Assembly (NCBI GenBank): GCA_040384585.1
Contig: JAZKJD010000005.1
Location: forward strand, 1 to 64,000
Source: JAZKJD01 sp040384585
GTDB taxonomy: Bacteria; Pseudomonadota; Gammaproteobacteria; Diplorickettsiales; Diplorickettsiaceae
Reading direction: 5' to 3'
Length of the DNA stretch: 64,000 nucleotides
The notes beneath the pieces are model-generated. The model was not told the origin of the DNA. It searched no databases and saw nothing but the letters and a program-made list of their open reading frames with translations. The position numbers and the translations under genes were made by a program. How positions within the stretch are numbered: the stretch's first letter is position 1; every line of letters begins with the position of its first letter. Below, in pieces: positions 8,931 through 17,359 of this stretch.

Positions 8931-9860
8931 ATGACTCTTGTACTTTATAAACCCTGGCAACCGTTAACACAAGGCGCAATTGTCGATATCATTGCACCGG
9001 CAGGCGGCTGTACACCGGATACACTAGAACAAGTAAAAACCTTATTACAAAACTGGCAATTAATCCCTCGTGTTTCGCCCGATGTATTCGGCACTGACTT
9101 ACTTTGTGCTAACACCGATGAGAACCGTTTTCAGCAATTACAAGAAGCGTTATTTAATACTGGATCTAGCGCTGTTTGGTGTCTACGGGGTGGCTATGGT
9201 TGTACACGTTTAATTCCCGAATTACTCAAACTAAAACCACCTAAAACTAACAAGTTATTTATTGGTTTTAGCGATATCACGACACTGCATTTATTTCTTC
9301 AACAAAAATGGCATTGGCAAACATTACATGGACCGTCGGCGAGTCAAGTTGCACATGGACATATCGATTCCAAGAGTATTCAAGAATTCAAAAAAGTCAT
9401 TTTTGGACAATTGCAAGCGCTAACATTTTCATTGTTTCCACTGAATGACGCCGCAAATCAGGCTAGTCTTATGACATCACCTGTAGTGGGTGGCAACCTC
9501 ACCTTAATACAAACAAGCCTGGCAACTCCTTGGCAAATCGATATAAAAAATAAGATCTTGTTTCTAGAAGAAGTCAATGAAGCGGCTTATCGTATTGATA
9601 GAATGTTACAACATTTACAACAATCAGGAATTTTACAGCCTGTAAAAGCGGTTTTATTTGGCGATTTCATCCCAGCAAAAAAATCAAACGATAGGGTATT
9701 AATCCAATCTGTGTTAAAACGTTTTGCAGAAACACAAAACTTCCCAGTATTACATTGTCCTGATGTTGGCCATGGAGAAACAAACCGCAGTTTGCCCTTG
9801 GCAACTTCCGCTACCTTAGATGTAAACAAAAAGCACTTAACGATTAAAATAACAGGTTAA
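8931..9860 (+). CDS. ldcA: LD-carboxypeptidase (MEROPS S66, LdcA-like)
   Basis: LD-carboxypeptidases remove the terminal D-Ala from murein tetrapeptides in the cytoplasm so that tripeptides can be recycled, which would feed the Mpl ligase encoded at 30484-31854. Family motifs are present: RGGYGCTRL (86-94), the nucleophile S114 in GFSD, Glu in FLEEVNE (213/214) and His281 in GHGETN, with Ser-Glu-His spacing close to E. coli LdcA. There is no signal peptide. Length is 309 residues, normal for the family. yggT follows after 4 nt. A related microcin-C-immunity (MccF-like) role is possible but less likely. Confidence 0.9.
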   Translation: MTLVLYKPWQPLTQGAIVDIIAPAGGCTPDTLEQVKTLLQNWQLIPRVSPDVFGTDLLCANTDENRFQQLQEALFNTGSSAVWCLRGGYGCTRLIPELLKLKPPKTNKLFIGFSDITTLHLFLQQKWHWQTLHGPSASQVAHGHIDSKSIQEFKKVIFGQLQALTFSLFPLNDAANQASLMTSPVVGGNLTLIQTSLATPWQIDIKNKILFLEEVNEAAYRIDRMLQHLQQSGILQPVKAVLFGDFIPAKKSNDRVLIQSVLKRFAETQNFPVLHCPDVGHGETNRSLPLATSATLDVNKKHLTIKITG

Positions 9861-9864
9861 TTTT

Positions 9865-10461
9865 ATGTTAAATCCCTTTAGCAATGCGGGTCTATTTCTT
9901 ATTCAATCTATCTTTGACCTCTATATTTTCATTTTGCTGCTACGTGTTGTATTGCAATGGGTCCACACCGATTCCCATAATCCACTCTTTGTACTCGTCG
10001 TTAAACTGACAGATCCGCCACTTAAACCGATTTGCCGGATCATTCCTAGCAGTCTTTTTGGATGCGATCTAGCGGCCATTGTACTTTTGTTAGGCCTAGA
10101 AGCGATTAAAATTGCCTTTCTTGTTTGGTTACAAGCGGATGCCACGCCACATTTGCTTGGATTATTGATCATCGCCTTTGCTGAGCTTTTGAACCAGCTA
10201 ATTAATATTTTCTTTTATGCCATTTTAGCCTTAACCATTTTAAGTTGGATAAGCCCCTTAGCACATGGGCCATTCATAGAAATTTTGGTACGTATTAGTG
10301 AGCCTTTACTAAGGCCTGTACGTGGAATTTTACCCCGCTTTTCAGGTTTTGACTTTTCACCTGTCATTCTGATTATCGGTTTGAAACTACTCGCTATTAT
10401 TCTCATACAACCGTTGGCACAAATCGGTGCTAGTTTGGCGATGGGAAATATTGGTAACTAA
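9865..10461 (+). CDS. yggT: YggT family membrane protein
   Basis: A 198-residue integral membrane protein made of two tandem YggT repeats, each with a hydrophobic helix, the motif L(R)xVLQW or LTILSWI, and a following P-L-x-P-x-R segment (DPPLKPICRIIP at about 50-61, SEPLLRPVRGILP in the second half). About four membrane segments are visible. YggT proteins are widespread; their function is not well defined (osmotic stress and cell-division links have been proposed). It is the last gene of the gyrB-led group. Its 3' end overlaps the convergent gene at 10430-10954 by 32 nt. Confidence 0.88.
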   Translation: MLNPFSNAGLFLIQSIFDLYIFILLLRVVLQWVHTDSHNPLFVLVVKLTDPPLKPICRIIPSSLFGCDLAAIVLLLGLEAIKIAFLVWLQADATPHLLGLLIIAFAELLNQLINIFFYAILALTILSWISPLAHGPFIEILVRISEPLLRPVRGILPRFSGFDFSPVILIIGLKLLAIILIQPLAQIGASLAMGNIGN

Positions 10462-10954
10462 AGTCGTCATTATCAACCACTTTCTTGATCAACCCTTCAA
10501 CTTCACTCTTCCTAATAGCATTCGCATATTTTGGGTATTTATTTTTAATAGTCTCTTCTAATAACTTATTGCTATCTTTATCTTTTTTTGGATTTCCTAA
10601 ATGCTCCAGAGCTAATCTTAAAGCATGAATCTTCATAATACGTCGCTCATTTAAAAACGAGAAAAATATGCTATGAATGGACTTAGTTAATTTATCTACT
10701 TTAACTTCAATGTCTTGTACAAGGCGACTTTTAGGTAGTGAAGGAGAAAAAAACGGCTCTTGTTCTGAAATCCAAGTAAAGTATTTGTGGGGAGTTTTAT
10801 AACTTATACTCGTTTCTAAAGATTGAGGATCAGTTTTTTCATCTGATTTAAAAAAACCTTGGGTATTTTGTGCAGGCTGATATTGTAAGCAGTGATCTAA
10901 AAACCTAGTACCTGTAGATAATAACTCTCTTTCTTCCCTTTTAAAAGAATGCAT
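10430..10954 (-). CDS. Hypothetical protein, lineage-specific
   Basis: A 174-residue polar protein with no recognised family. No signal peptide or membrane segment is visible. The N-terminal half is rich in Ser/Pro/Lys; residues about 85-170 look helical and Lys-rich (KVDKLTKSIHSIFFSFLNERR, then LLEETIKNKYPKYANAI). It converges on yggT with a 32-nt overlap. Its codon use and amino-acid bias (Lys, Ser, Asn) resemble the other unknown proteins here, and a secreted effector is possible but unsupported. Only a weak GTGGGG precedes the ATG. Confidence 0.5.
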   Translation of the reverse strand: MHSFKREERELLSTGTRFLDHCLQYQPAQNTQGFFKSDEKTDPQSLETSISYKTPHKYFTWISEQEPFFSPSLPKSRLVQDIEVKVDKLTKSIHSIFFSFLNERRIMKIHALRLALEHLGNPKKDKDSNKLLEETIKNKYPKYANAIRKSEVEGLIKKVVDNDDFSYQYFPSPN

Positions 10955-11002
10955 ACCCCACTATAAACAAAAATTAACTGCTTAATTTAATTTTTCATTT
11001 CC

Positions 11003-11059
11003 CTCTGTGCTCGCGTGAATTCTAATTAGAATTCACGCGTTTTTTTGTAGCGTGCAGAG
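11003..11059. mobile_element. Minimal palindromic element with CTCTG termini
   Basis: A 57-bp unit begins CTCTGTGC and ends GTGCAGAG, the same termini as the larger elements at 1139 and 14467. It is flanked by TTCATTTC (10994-11001) and TTCATTTT (11060-11067), a 7 of 8 match consistent with a target duplication. Inside, 11012-11039 is a perfect 28-bp palindrome of form CGCGTGAATTC/GAATTCACGCG followed by seven T. It resembles an intrinsic terminator but lies between two divergent genes where no transcript would end. Confidence 0.6.
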
Positions 11060-11186
11060 TTCATTTTAAGATTAGTTTAATCATTCAACAATAGACTTAC
11101 TTTTCTTAGAAATGTAATAAATAACATTTTTTAATGTGCGTGAAAATTCATGTTTTTAATACAAAATTAAATTTTAGGAGAACGCT

Positions 11187-11723
11187 ATGAAGCGAAGAAC
11201 AAAAACAAAAATACTGAAAAAAAAGCTCATAGAAAAAGAAAAAGCAAAGGTAGAAGAAGATCAAGAAAATTTGGAACGCGAAACTAGAGGTGCGGTCGTT
11301 ATTCGGAGACAACCAACTTTCAAGCCTTTTACATCCCTACCTGGAAACCAAGTATTCTCAATTTCATCAACAATAACTCTAGCAGGAAAAGGAGAATCCT
11401 CTACTTCAACTTCAGACACAACTCTAGCTATTGCTTCCTGGGTAATAGTAGGAATAATAGGGGCAGTATTATTACCAGCAGCCTTAGCAATTGCATACGG
11501 AGCTATCTCTAAGTTTGAATGTATTGTTTCTCCAACAGCTTCAGGTTGCAAAGGAAAACTCTCTACCTTCATAACTGCTTCAAGTATTGCTACAAATAGG
11601 ATAGTGGAAATAGTAAGAATGCCAATAGACGTAGGATGCAGTTTTTTTAGGAAGTGTGTATCTAATAGAAATAATGTTCCTTTAGAAGAAAGAGAACAAT
11701 CACAGTCTTTATCACCAGTTTAA
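11187..11723 (+). CDS. Hypothetical membrane protein, lineage-specific
   Basis: A 178-residue protein preceded by AGGAG 7 nt before the ATG. Residues 1-35 are extremely basic/acidic and probably helical (repeated K/R/E). A long hydrophobic stretch at about 80-110 (IASWVIVGIIGAVLLPAALA) forms one or two membrane segments. The C-terminal part has four or five Cys (FECIV, SGCKG, GCSFF, KCVS) and a polar tail. I recognise no family. It stands alone between an unknown gene and dsbB; an effector role is conceivable but unproven. Confidence 0.6.
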   Translation: MKRRTKTKILKKKLIEKEKAKVEEDQENLERETRGAVVIRRQPTFKPFTSLPGNQVFSISSTITLAGKGESSTSTSDTTLAIASWVIVGIIGAVLLPAALAIAYGAISKFECIVSPTASGCKGKLSTFITASSIATNRIVEIVRMPIDVGCSFFRKCVSNRNNVPLEEREQSQSLSPV

Positions 11724-11817
11724 AAAATAGCTTCTCTTATGCCTCCCTATCTCTAGAGATAAGTGATTTGAAGCATAATTGCTTTAGGGACAATCCTAAG
11801 CTATTGCGTAACACTAC

Positions 11818-12351
11818 TTAAAAAAATAATTTCTGTTTATGTGTCAAACGATTAACATAAACCTGACGCAAAGCAATCGCGGCCAAAAGAATAAAAAATA
11901 ATAATGTCCACAACGGCATACTCAAATTTAAAAAGCGCCAATTGCTACTGCCGCAATTACTCGTTCCTTGAAAAAACAACTCAATCATTTTATGTAAATA
12001 AATAGAACTGCTATATTGTGTGAGGGTTGCTTGGCAACTTATTAATTGGTCGGCTGGAAAATGCTCTAGCCAAAGTTGTCGACTGGCGACTACCACACCG
12101 ATAGCAGCCAATAAAAAAGTTGAGGTATGTAAACAACAACGTGTTATCGCTGAGAAATTAAACAATCCACCCATTAGAAATAAAATCCCTAACAGTGTGA
12201 TTAGAAATCGTTGGATAATGCATAAGGGACAAGGAACAAGCCCTACTCGGTATTGTAAATAAGCAGCGAGTGCTAAAAACAGGATGCAAATAAAAAAGGT
12301 GACCAGATCCGTCCAGCGAGTAACGGGTAAATGCATAATATTTCCTAGCAT
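11818..12351 (-). CDS. dsbB: Disulfide bond formation protein DsbB
   Basis: DsbB re-oxidises periplasmic DsbA and passes electrons to quinones. The 177-residue protein has four membrane helices, the first periplasmic redox pair C41-C44 (CPLC) at exactly the E. coli positions, and the second pair C106 and C133 (E. coli 104/130). QR follows the first pair (CIIQRF), the quinone-site Arg region. An alternative start at M6 (MHLPV) is possible. It is transcribed alone, divergent from the aconitase gene. dsbA is not in the window. Confidence 0.92.
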   Translation of the reverse strand: MLGNIMHLPVTRWTDLVTFFICILFLALAAYLQYRVGLVPCPLCIIQRFLITLLGILFLMGGLFNFSAITRCCLHTSTFLLAAIGVVVASRQLWLEHFPADQLISCQATLTQYSSSIYLHKMIELFFQGTSNCGSSNWRFLNLSMPLWTLLFFILLAAIALRQVYVNRLTHKQKLFF

Positions 12352-12496
12352 TAAATCTAAGACCTTAGTTTACTATAGATTGTCTTATTTTCCACCTAGG
12401 TTCTGTCTCTAAATTGGTATAGTTTATAAGTCAATATAAATCTTGTAAAAATTGTACAAAAAGCCTATTCTGCTTCGCCTTAGGAGGTACTATTAT

Positions 12497-14431
12497 ATGC
12501 CTAAAAACGTGACCCAAAAATTAATTAGCGCACATAAAGTTGAGGGTGAAATGCATCCTGGAAATGAAATTGGTCTCAAAATTGACCAAACATTATGCCA
12601 AGATGCCACCGGTACGATGGTAATGCTGGAATGCGAAGCCATGCGCTTAAATCGTACGAAAGCGGAAGTCTCTGTACAATATATTGACCATAATTTGTTA
12701 CAAACCGATTTTAAAAACGCTGACGACCATTTGTTTTTATTAAGTGCATGCAAAAAATTTGGTCTCCACTATAGCGGACCGGGTAACGGCGTTAGCCATC
12801 CTGTACATATGGAACGTTTTGGCAAACCAGGAAAAACCTTACTCGGCTCTGATAGTCATACCTGCGCAGCAGGCTCTTTAGGTATGCTGGCTATTGGTGC
12901 AGGGGGTCTAGAGGTAGCGATGGTCATTGCCGGACAACCTTTTCATGTCACGATGCCAAAGGTTTGGGGTGTAAAGCTCACAGGGGAATTACCTGACTGG
13001 GTCAGTGCTAAAGATGTTATACTTGAGCTGCTCCGTCGTCATAATGTCGACGGGGGCATAGGGAAGATTATTGAATATTATGGTCCTGGCCTACAATGCT
13101 TATCTGCCATGGATCGTCACGTCATTGCGAATATGGGTGCGGAATTAGGCGCCACTACCTCGGTATTTCCCTCCGATGAAATAACGCGTCACTTTCTGAG
13201 GTTGCAGCAGCGTGAAGCTGATTGGCAAGAAATCCTTGCCGATACCAATGCGAGCTACGATGAACATGAAGAAATTAATTTATCGGAATTAGAACCTTTA
13301 ATTGCCTTGCCATCTAGCCCTGGAAAAGTAGTTCCTGTTAAAGATGTTGCCGGAAAAACTATTTATCAGGCAATGATTGGTTCATCCGCCAATCCTGGTT
13401 TACGTGACTTTGCGGTTGCCGCAGAAATTGTCGCAGGGAAACAAATATTTCCTGGCGTTTCCTTCGATATCAATCCTACCTCCCGACAAATTTTAGAAAA
13501 TATGGTGGAATTAGGAATTCTCGAAAAGCTCATTCGTGCCGGCGGTCGCATCCATCAAGCGGGATGCAATGGTTGTATCGGCATGGGTCAAGCGCCTGCC
13601 ACAGGTAAAATTAGCCTACGCACTGTACCAAGAAATTTTCCAGGCCGATCGGGCACAAAAGAAGATCAAGTCTATCTATGCAGTCCTGAAACTGCAGCAG
13701 CCTCAGTACTGATGGGCGTGATTACCGATCCGCGAACCTTATCAGCAAAAACCTATCCGCGTTTTAAAGAACCTAAAAAAATCATTATCAATACGGCGAT
13801 GTTGCTTGCTCCTGAAAATATAGAGGCTTCTGTAGTCTTAGCCAAAGGACCGAATATTCAACCTTTACCCGAATTTTCTGCGTTACCTGACACGATGACA
13901 GGTCCTGTGTTAATTAAAGTGGGCGATAATATTTCCACTGACACGATATTGCCAGCGGGCGCTAAAATATTACCTTTTCGTAGTAATATTCCTGGTATTA
14001 GTCAGTTTGTTTTTGAACAAATTGATTCTTCTTATCCACAACGGGCTTTGGCATATCAAAAAACTGGCTCAATTATCGTAGGCGGTAACAATTATGGCCA
14101 AGGCTCAAGTCGAGAGCATGCCGCGATTGCCCCCCGTTATTTGGGCGTACAAGCGGTTCTTGTGAAAGGTTTTGCACGTATCCACAGACAAAACCTTATC
14201 AACTTTGGAATTTTACCCCTCGTTTTTGCTAATCCTACTGATTATGACGATATTCAACAAGACGATGTTTTGGCGCTAGACGATATTCGCAAAACTATTC
14301 AACAATCTCCAGAAATCACCGCTAAAAATACAAGCAAGAATAAAACCTACACACTACTTCACACCTTAAGTCCTCGTGAGTTAAAGATATTATTAGCCGG
14401 TGGACTTATTAACTGGATAAAACAAAAATAA
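12497..14431 (+). CDS. acn: Aconitate hydratase, Aquifex-type single-chain
   Basis: Aconitase interconverts citrate and isocitrate with a 4Fe-4S cluster in the TCA cycle. From 12497 the protein has 644 residues, the length of the short putative aconitase subfamily also found in Aquifex, rather than the ~890 of AcnA. Cluster-ligand motifs are SDSHTCAAG and AGCNGCIGMG; the C-terminal swivel domain holds GGNNYGQGSSREHAA. AGGAGGT at 12482-12488 sits 8 nt before the ATG at 12497, so a longer start at 12452 is rejected. A homoaconitase or isopropylmalate isomerase role is less likely because the large and small domains are fused. Confidence 0.9.
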   Translation: MPKNVTQKLISAHKVEGEMHPGNEIGLKIDQTLCQDATGTMVMLECEAMRLNRTKAEVSVQYIDHNLLQTDFKNADDHLFLLSACKKFGLHYSGPGNGVSHPVHMERFGKPGKTLLGSDSHTCAAGSLGMLAIGAGGLEVAMVIAGQPFHVTMPKVWGVKLTGELPDWVSAKDVILELLRRHNVDGGIGKIIEYYGPGLQCLSAMDRHVIANMGAELGATTSVFPSDEITRHFLRLQQREADWQEILADTNASYDEHEEINLSELEPLIALPSSPGKVVPVKDVAGKTIYQAMIGSSANPGLRDFAVAAEIVAGKQIFPGVSFDINPTSRQILENMVELGILEKLIRAGGRIHQAGCNGCIGMGQAPATGKISLRTVPRNFPGRSGTKEDQVYLCSPETAAASVLMGVITDPRTLSAKTYPRFKEPKKIIINTAMLLAPENIEASVVLAKGPNIQPLPEFSALPDTMTGPVLIKVGDNISTDTILPAGAKILPFRSNIPGISQFVFEQIDSSYPQRALAYQKTGSIIVGGNNYGQGSSREHAAIAPRYLGVQAVLVKGFARIHRQNLINFGILPLVFANPTDYDDIQQDDVLALDDIRKTIQQSPEITAKNTSKNKTYTLLHTLSPRELKILLAGGLINWIKQK

Positions 14432-14466
14432 ATAGAGTCATCGTCATTGAAATCGCAATACGCTAT

Positions 14467-14659
14467 CTCTGTACGCTACAAAAATTAAAAAGCGGCAGGG
14501 GTGACAGTGAATGCGACTTCTTTTTGTGGCTAAGCCAGCAAAAAAAGTGCATTCGCTGGCAGGACCTATGCCAACCACTTCTTATCCTATGAAAATACAA
14601 TATATTTTCTTTTATCAATGACTTAATTGTTAAATCCTATTTTTTTGTAGCGTGCAAAG
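14467..14659. mobile_element. Palindromic MITE-like element, R2 type, with 9-bp target duplication
   Basis: A 193-bp unit has terminal inverted repeats CTCTGTACGCTACAAAAA (14467-14484) and the complementary TTTTTGTAGCGTGCAAAG at the right end (16 of 18 matching). It is flanked by perfect direct repeats ATACGCTAT at 14458-14466 and 14660-14668. The core GTGACAGTGAATGCGACTTC through GTGCATTCGCTGGCAGGAC recurs inverted at 26571-26694 and inside pilC. No open frame is conserved. It fills most of the gap between the aconitase gene and the next gene. Confidence 0.8.
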
Positions 14660-14764
14660 ATACGCTATTTTCCCTTTTAGGTAATTCAGTTTTATTTAAT
14701 AATAGTTTATTCTAAATCTGATCGAAAAATGTAATGACTCTGTTTTTAAATGAGGATATATTAT

Positions 14765-15328
14765 ATGCGTAATGTAACTATCGAAGGCGATAAAATTAAA
14801 ATTATTTGTTCTAATAAAAAAAATTCTGGAAAGGAAAGAAAAATTCCTAACCATTGCGATAGAGAATTACTCCAGGAGGCTGCCAATTTTTATTCAGAAC
14901 TTAAGAATAATGAAGTTGATATAGCACCTTTATTAAAGTATTGCTCTACAAAATTTAGATGTACGGATAGTTCGTACATTATTGAAGCCATCATTCACTT
15001 CATCCTTCTCGAAATTGTTATATTTGTATATGCTGCAGTAGCGTCAAAGATTTTTTCACCAACCAAGATTTTTTGTTCCTTCTTAGGAGCAACTTTTACT
15101 GCTTATGTGCTAACTATAGGGAAGAGCGATTGGGGTGCTTATAATCGAAAGCATCTAGAGATAAACAATAGAAGAAACAAGTTGGAGCAATACATGAGAG
15201 AATATAAAAAAGTAACATCATCCAAAATGTTATTATTTTCGCCCACTGCGGACACTGCGGATATTACTGATGGTGCCCCAAGAAATAATGGTCATGAGAT
15301 TATTATGCAAGCTTCGTGTGCTACTTGA
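14765..15328 (+). CDS. Hypothetical membrane protein
   Basis: A 187-residue protein from the ATG at 14765, which has GAGGA 8 nt upstream; an upstream in-frame ATG at 14750 overlaps that ribosome site and is rejected. Two hydrophobic segments at about 75-97 (IIEAIIHFILLEIVIFVYAA) and 102-117 suggest a hairpin of two membrane helices, with a soluble N-terminal domain and a basic C-terminal part (NRRNKLEQYMREYKK). No family is recognised. Its stop overlaps the end of gpsA tail to tail by 8 nt. Confidence 0.6.
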   Translation: MRNVTIEGDKIKIICSNKKNSGKERKIPNHCDRELLQEAANFYSELKNNEVDIAPLLKYCSTKFRCTDSSYIIEAIIHFILLEIVIFVYAAVASKIFSPTKIFCSFLGATFTAYVLTIGKSDWGAYNRKHLEINNRRNKLEQYMREYKKVTSSKMLLFSPTADTADITDGAPRNNGHEIIMQASCAT

Positions 15329-16310
15329 AATAAGCATCAAAGAGGATGTTCGGTGCTTGCTGTTCGTACAAAATACGATAAACGGCTTCGCAAATCGGCG
15401 CATTAATTTTATATTTTTCTAATAAATAAAAAATATTATTAGCGGTAACCACTCCTTCTGTAGTGCCCAGTTCTTTTTTAGCCTGCTTCAAGGTCTGACC
15501 TTGCCCTAATGCTAAACCCAAACGCCGATTACGAGACTGATTATCAGTACTAGTTAATATGAAATCTCCAAGGCCAGACAAGCCTAAAAAAGTACTTTGT
15601 TTCGCCCCTAAAGACAATCCTAATGCAATCATTTCTGACAGACCTTGCGTTATGAATGCTGCTTTCGCGTTCGCACCAAAGCCTAAACCTTCGACAATTC
15701 CTACTGCAATAGCAAGAACGTTTTTGATAGCCCCACCTAGCTCAACACCCACCATATCTGTTGTTAGTTCTACACGAAAATTTTTACTCTGAAATCGACG
15801 TGACAGATCATTGGCAAACTCCCATTTATTGGAGGCGATAGTCACTGCTGTGGGTAAACCAATAGCCACTTCTTTAGCGAAACTAGGACCTGAAAGAACG
15901 GCCTTATCGATATCGCCCACTATGTCGCTAGCAACTTCATGCAGTAATTGATGTTTATCCTCATCTAATCCTTTTGTTGCCCATAACAAGCGTTGGTTTG
16001 ATAGTAAAAATGGTTTTATTGCCAGTAAGGTAACGCGAAAAACGGTGCTTGGCACAACGATCAAAATATCTTGTACGCCAGCCAGAACTTCTTGATACTC
16101 ATGTGAACATACGATAGATGCTGGTAATAACTGCTCCGGCAAATAACGTGAGTTAGCGTGCATCGTATTGATCTGATCGACTTGTTCTTTCTCATAGGCC
16201 CATAATGTAACCGTTTGACCCTTACGTGCCAAATGCAAGGCTAAAGCAGTTCCCCACGCCCCTGCACCTAATACTGCGATAGGGGAATAAGAATTCATTG
16301 TATCTGACAT
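15321..16310 (-). CDS. gpsA: Glycerol-3-phosphate dehydrogenase [NAD(P)+]
   Basis: GpsA reduces dihydroxyacetone phosphate to sn-glycerol-3-phosphate for phospholipid synthesis. From the ATG at 16310 the protein has 329 residues (E. coli 339). The Rossmann motif VLGAGAWGTALA is at the N-terminus, followed by ATKGLD, SGPSFAKEVA and the catalytic-region segments GGAIKNVLAIAVG and GLGDFILTSTDNQSRN. The open frame extends upstream to 16424, but those residues come from a palindromic repeat, so the conserved start with GGGAA upstream is chosen. SecB, a common neighbour, is absent. Confidence 0.93.
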   Translation of the reverse strand: MSDTMNSYSPIAVLGAGAWGTALALHLARKGQTVTLWAYEKEQVDQINTMHANSRYLPEQLLPASIVCSHEYQEVLAGVQDILIVVPSTVFRVTLLAIKPFLLSNQRLLWATKGLDEDKHQLLHEVASDIVGDIDKAVLSGPSFAKEVAIGLPTAVTIASNKWEFANDLSRRFQSKNFRVELTTDMVGVELGGAIKNVLAIAVGIVEGLGFGANAKAAFITQGLSEMIALGLSLGAKQSTFLGLSGLGDFILTSTDNQSRNRRLGLALGQGQTLKQAKKELGTTEGVVTANNIFYLLEKYKINAPICEAVYRILYEQQAPNILFDAYFK

Positions 16311-16382
16311 TTTATTATTTCCCATTAATTTAAATGATAATAGAAGTTTCACGCTGATATTGGAAGCCATTAGACGACATCC

Positions 16383-16530
16383 AATAGACCACTTGCATAA
16401 GCTGCGTGATAGACTTGATTTCATTGTTAAACGCTAGTCTACGGTCCTCATTTACTCATGTAAACTCCGGTCCTCGACTATCGTTTACCTTGAACTCAAG
16501 CCCATCACTGGGTTATGCAAGTGGTCTAAT
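16383..16530. repeat. Palindromic element R5 between pilD and gpsA
   Basis: Inverted ends AATAGACCACTTGCATAA (16383-16400) and TTATGCAAGTGGTCTAAT (16513-16530) bracket a 148-bp unit. The centre holds CTCATTTACTCATGTAAACTCCG, which resembles the centre of the R7 family (CGGAGTTTACACAAGGTAAATGAG). Beside it, 16330-16356 carries a piece similar to the R4 element at 34741. The unit begins 8 nt after the pilD stop and could act as a terminator hairpin for pilBCD. Confidence 0.65.
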
Positions 16531-16537
16531 AACGAAA

Positions 16538-17359
16538 TCAAATAAAAAAAGACGAAGGGTTTTCGCCCAATAGCGTTAGCCAGCCAGCGATGGCCAGATA
16601 AGGTCCAAAAGGAACCGCTGTTACAAAACTATTTTTTTTACTTAGCAATAAAACACAAGCGACCGCTGATCCTAAAAAAGACGCAATTAATAGGATATCA
16701 ATCAAGACATTACAGCCTAACCAAGCGCCTAATAATGCAAAACACTTAAAATCACCGTGCCCCATTCCTTCTCTTTTCGTTAAAAAACGATAACTCTCCG
16801 CTAATATCCATAAACTCAAATAAGCAACACATGCCCCTAAAATTGCTGTTTCTGGTGCGACAAATACATGAAACGCATTCAAGACCAATCCTAACCATAA
16901 TAAAGGCAATACCAAAACATCGGGTAATAAACACTGTTCAAAATCCATTCCACTGAGCGCAATAAGCCCCCACGTTAACATTAATGCGGCTAACATTTGT
17001 ATACCGAAATGAAATCGATATGCGACTATGCTAGAACAAATGAATGTCAACACTTCAATCAACGGGTACCGAAAATGTATTTTTTCCTGACAATAAGCAC
17101 ATTTTCCCTTTAAAAAAAGGTAGGAAAATAACGGTAATCTTTCTAAAAAGCACAACGTTTGTTTGCAATCAGGACAATGCGAAGCGGGTAATAAAAGATT
17201 GAAGGGTTTACTTTGGGTGTGTTGATAATTGCACAATGATGGCGTCTCTATTTTCCATTGATACTGCAACATTAATGGTAAGCGATAGACTACTACCGCA
17301 ATAAAACCACCTATCAATAAACTAAAAAAACCAATGCTTACCAATACGAGGATGTTCAC
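16538..17359 (-). CDS. pilD: Prepilin peptidase / N-methyltransferase
   Basis: PilD cleaves type IV prepilin (and type II pseudopilin) leaders at the cytoplasmic face and N-methylates the new terminus. The 273-residue polytopic protein has the cytoplasmic zinc pairs CPDC (62-65) and CAYC (87-90) and the two catalytic aspartates, D139 in SGMDFEQCLLPD and D203 in GMGHGDFK. About eight membrane segments are visible. It starts directly after the pilC stop, so pilB-pilC-pilD form one operon. No pilin gene is in the window. Confidence 0.95.
   Translation of the reverse strand: MNILVLVSIGFFSLLIGGFIAVVVYRLPLMLQYQWKIETPSLCNYQHTQSKPFNLLLPASHCPDCKQTLCFLERLPLFSYLFLKGKCAYCQEKIHFRYPLIEVLTFICSSIVAYRFHFGIQMLAALMLTWGLIALSGMDFEQCLLPDVLVLPLLWLGLVLNAFHVFVAPETAILGACVAYLSLWILAESYRFLTKREGMGHGDFKCFALLGAWLGCNVLIDILLIASFLGSAVACVLLLSKKNSFVTAVPFGPYLAIAGWLTLLGENPSSFFI

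Noticed and set aside
11012..11046. Intrinsic terminator
   Set aside because: The perfect palindrome plus T tract fits, but it sits between divergent genes and within a CTCTG-ended element with flanking direct repeats, so a mobile element explains it better.
16311..16424. N-terminal extension of GpsA (38 residues)
   Set aside because: The added residues are encoded by R4/R5 repeat sequence and are absent from the GpsA family; the conserved start lies at 16310.
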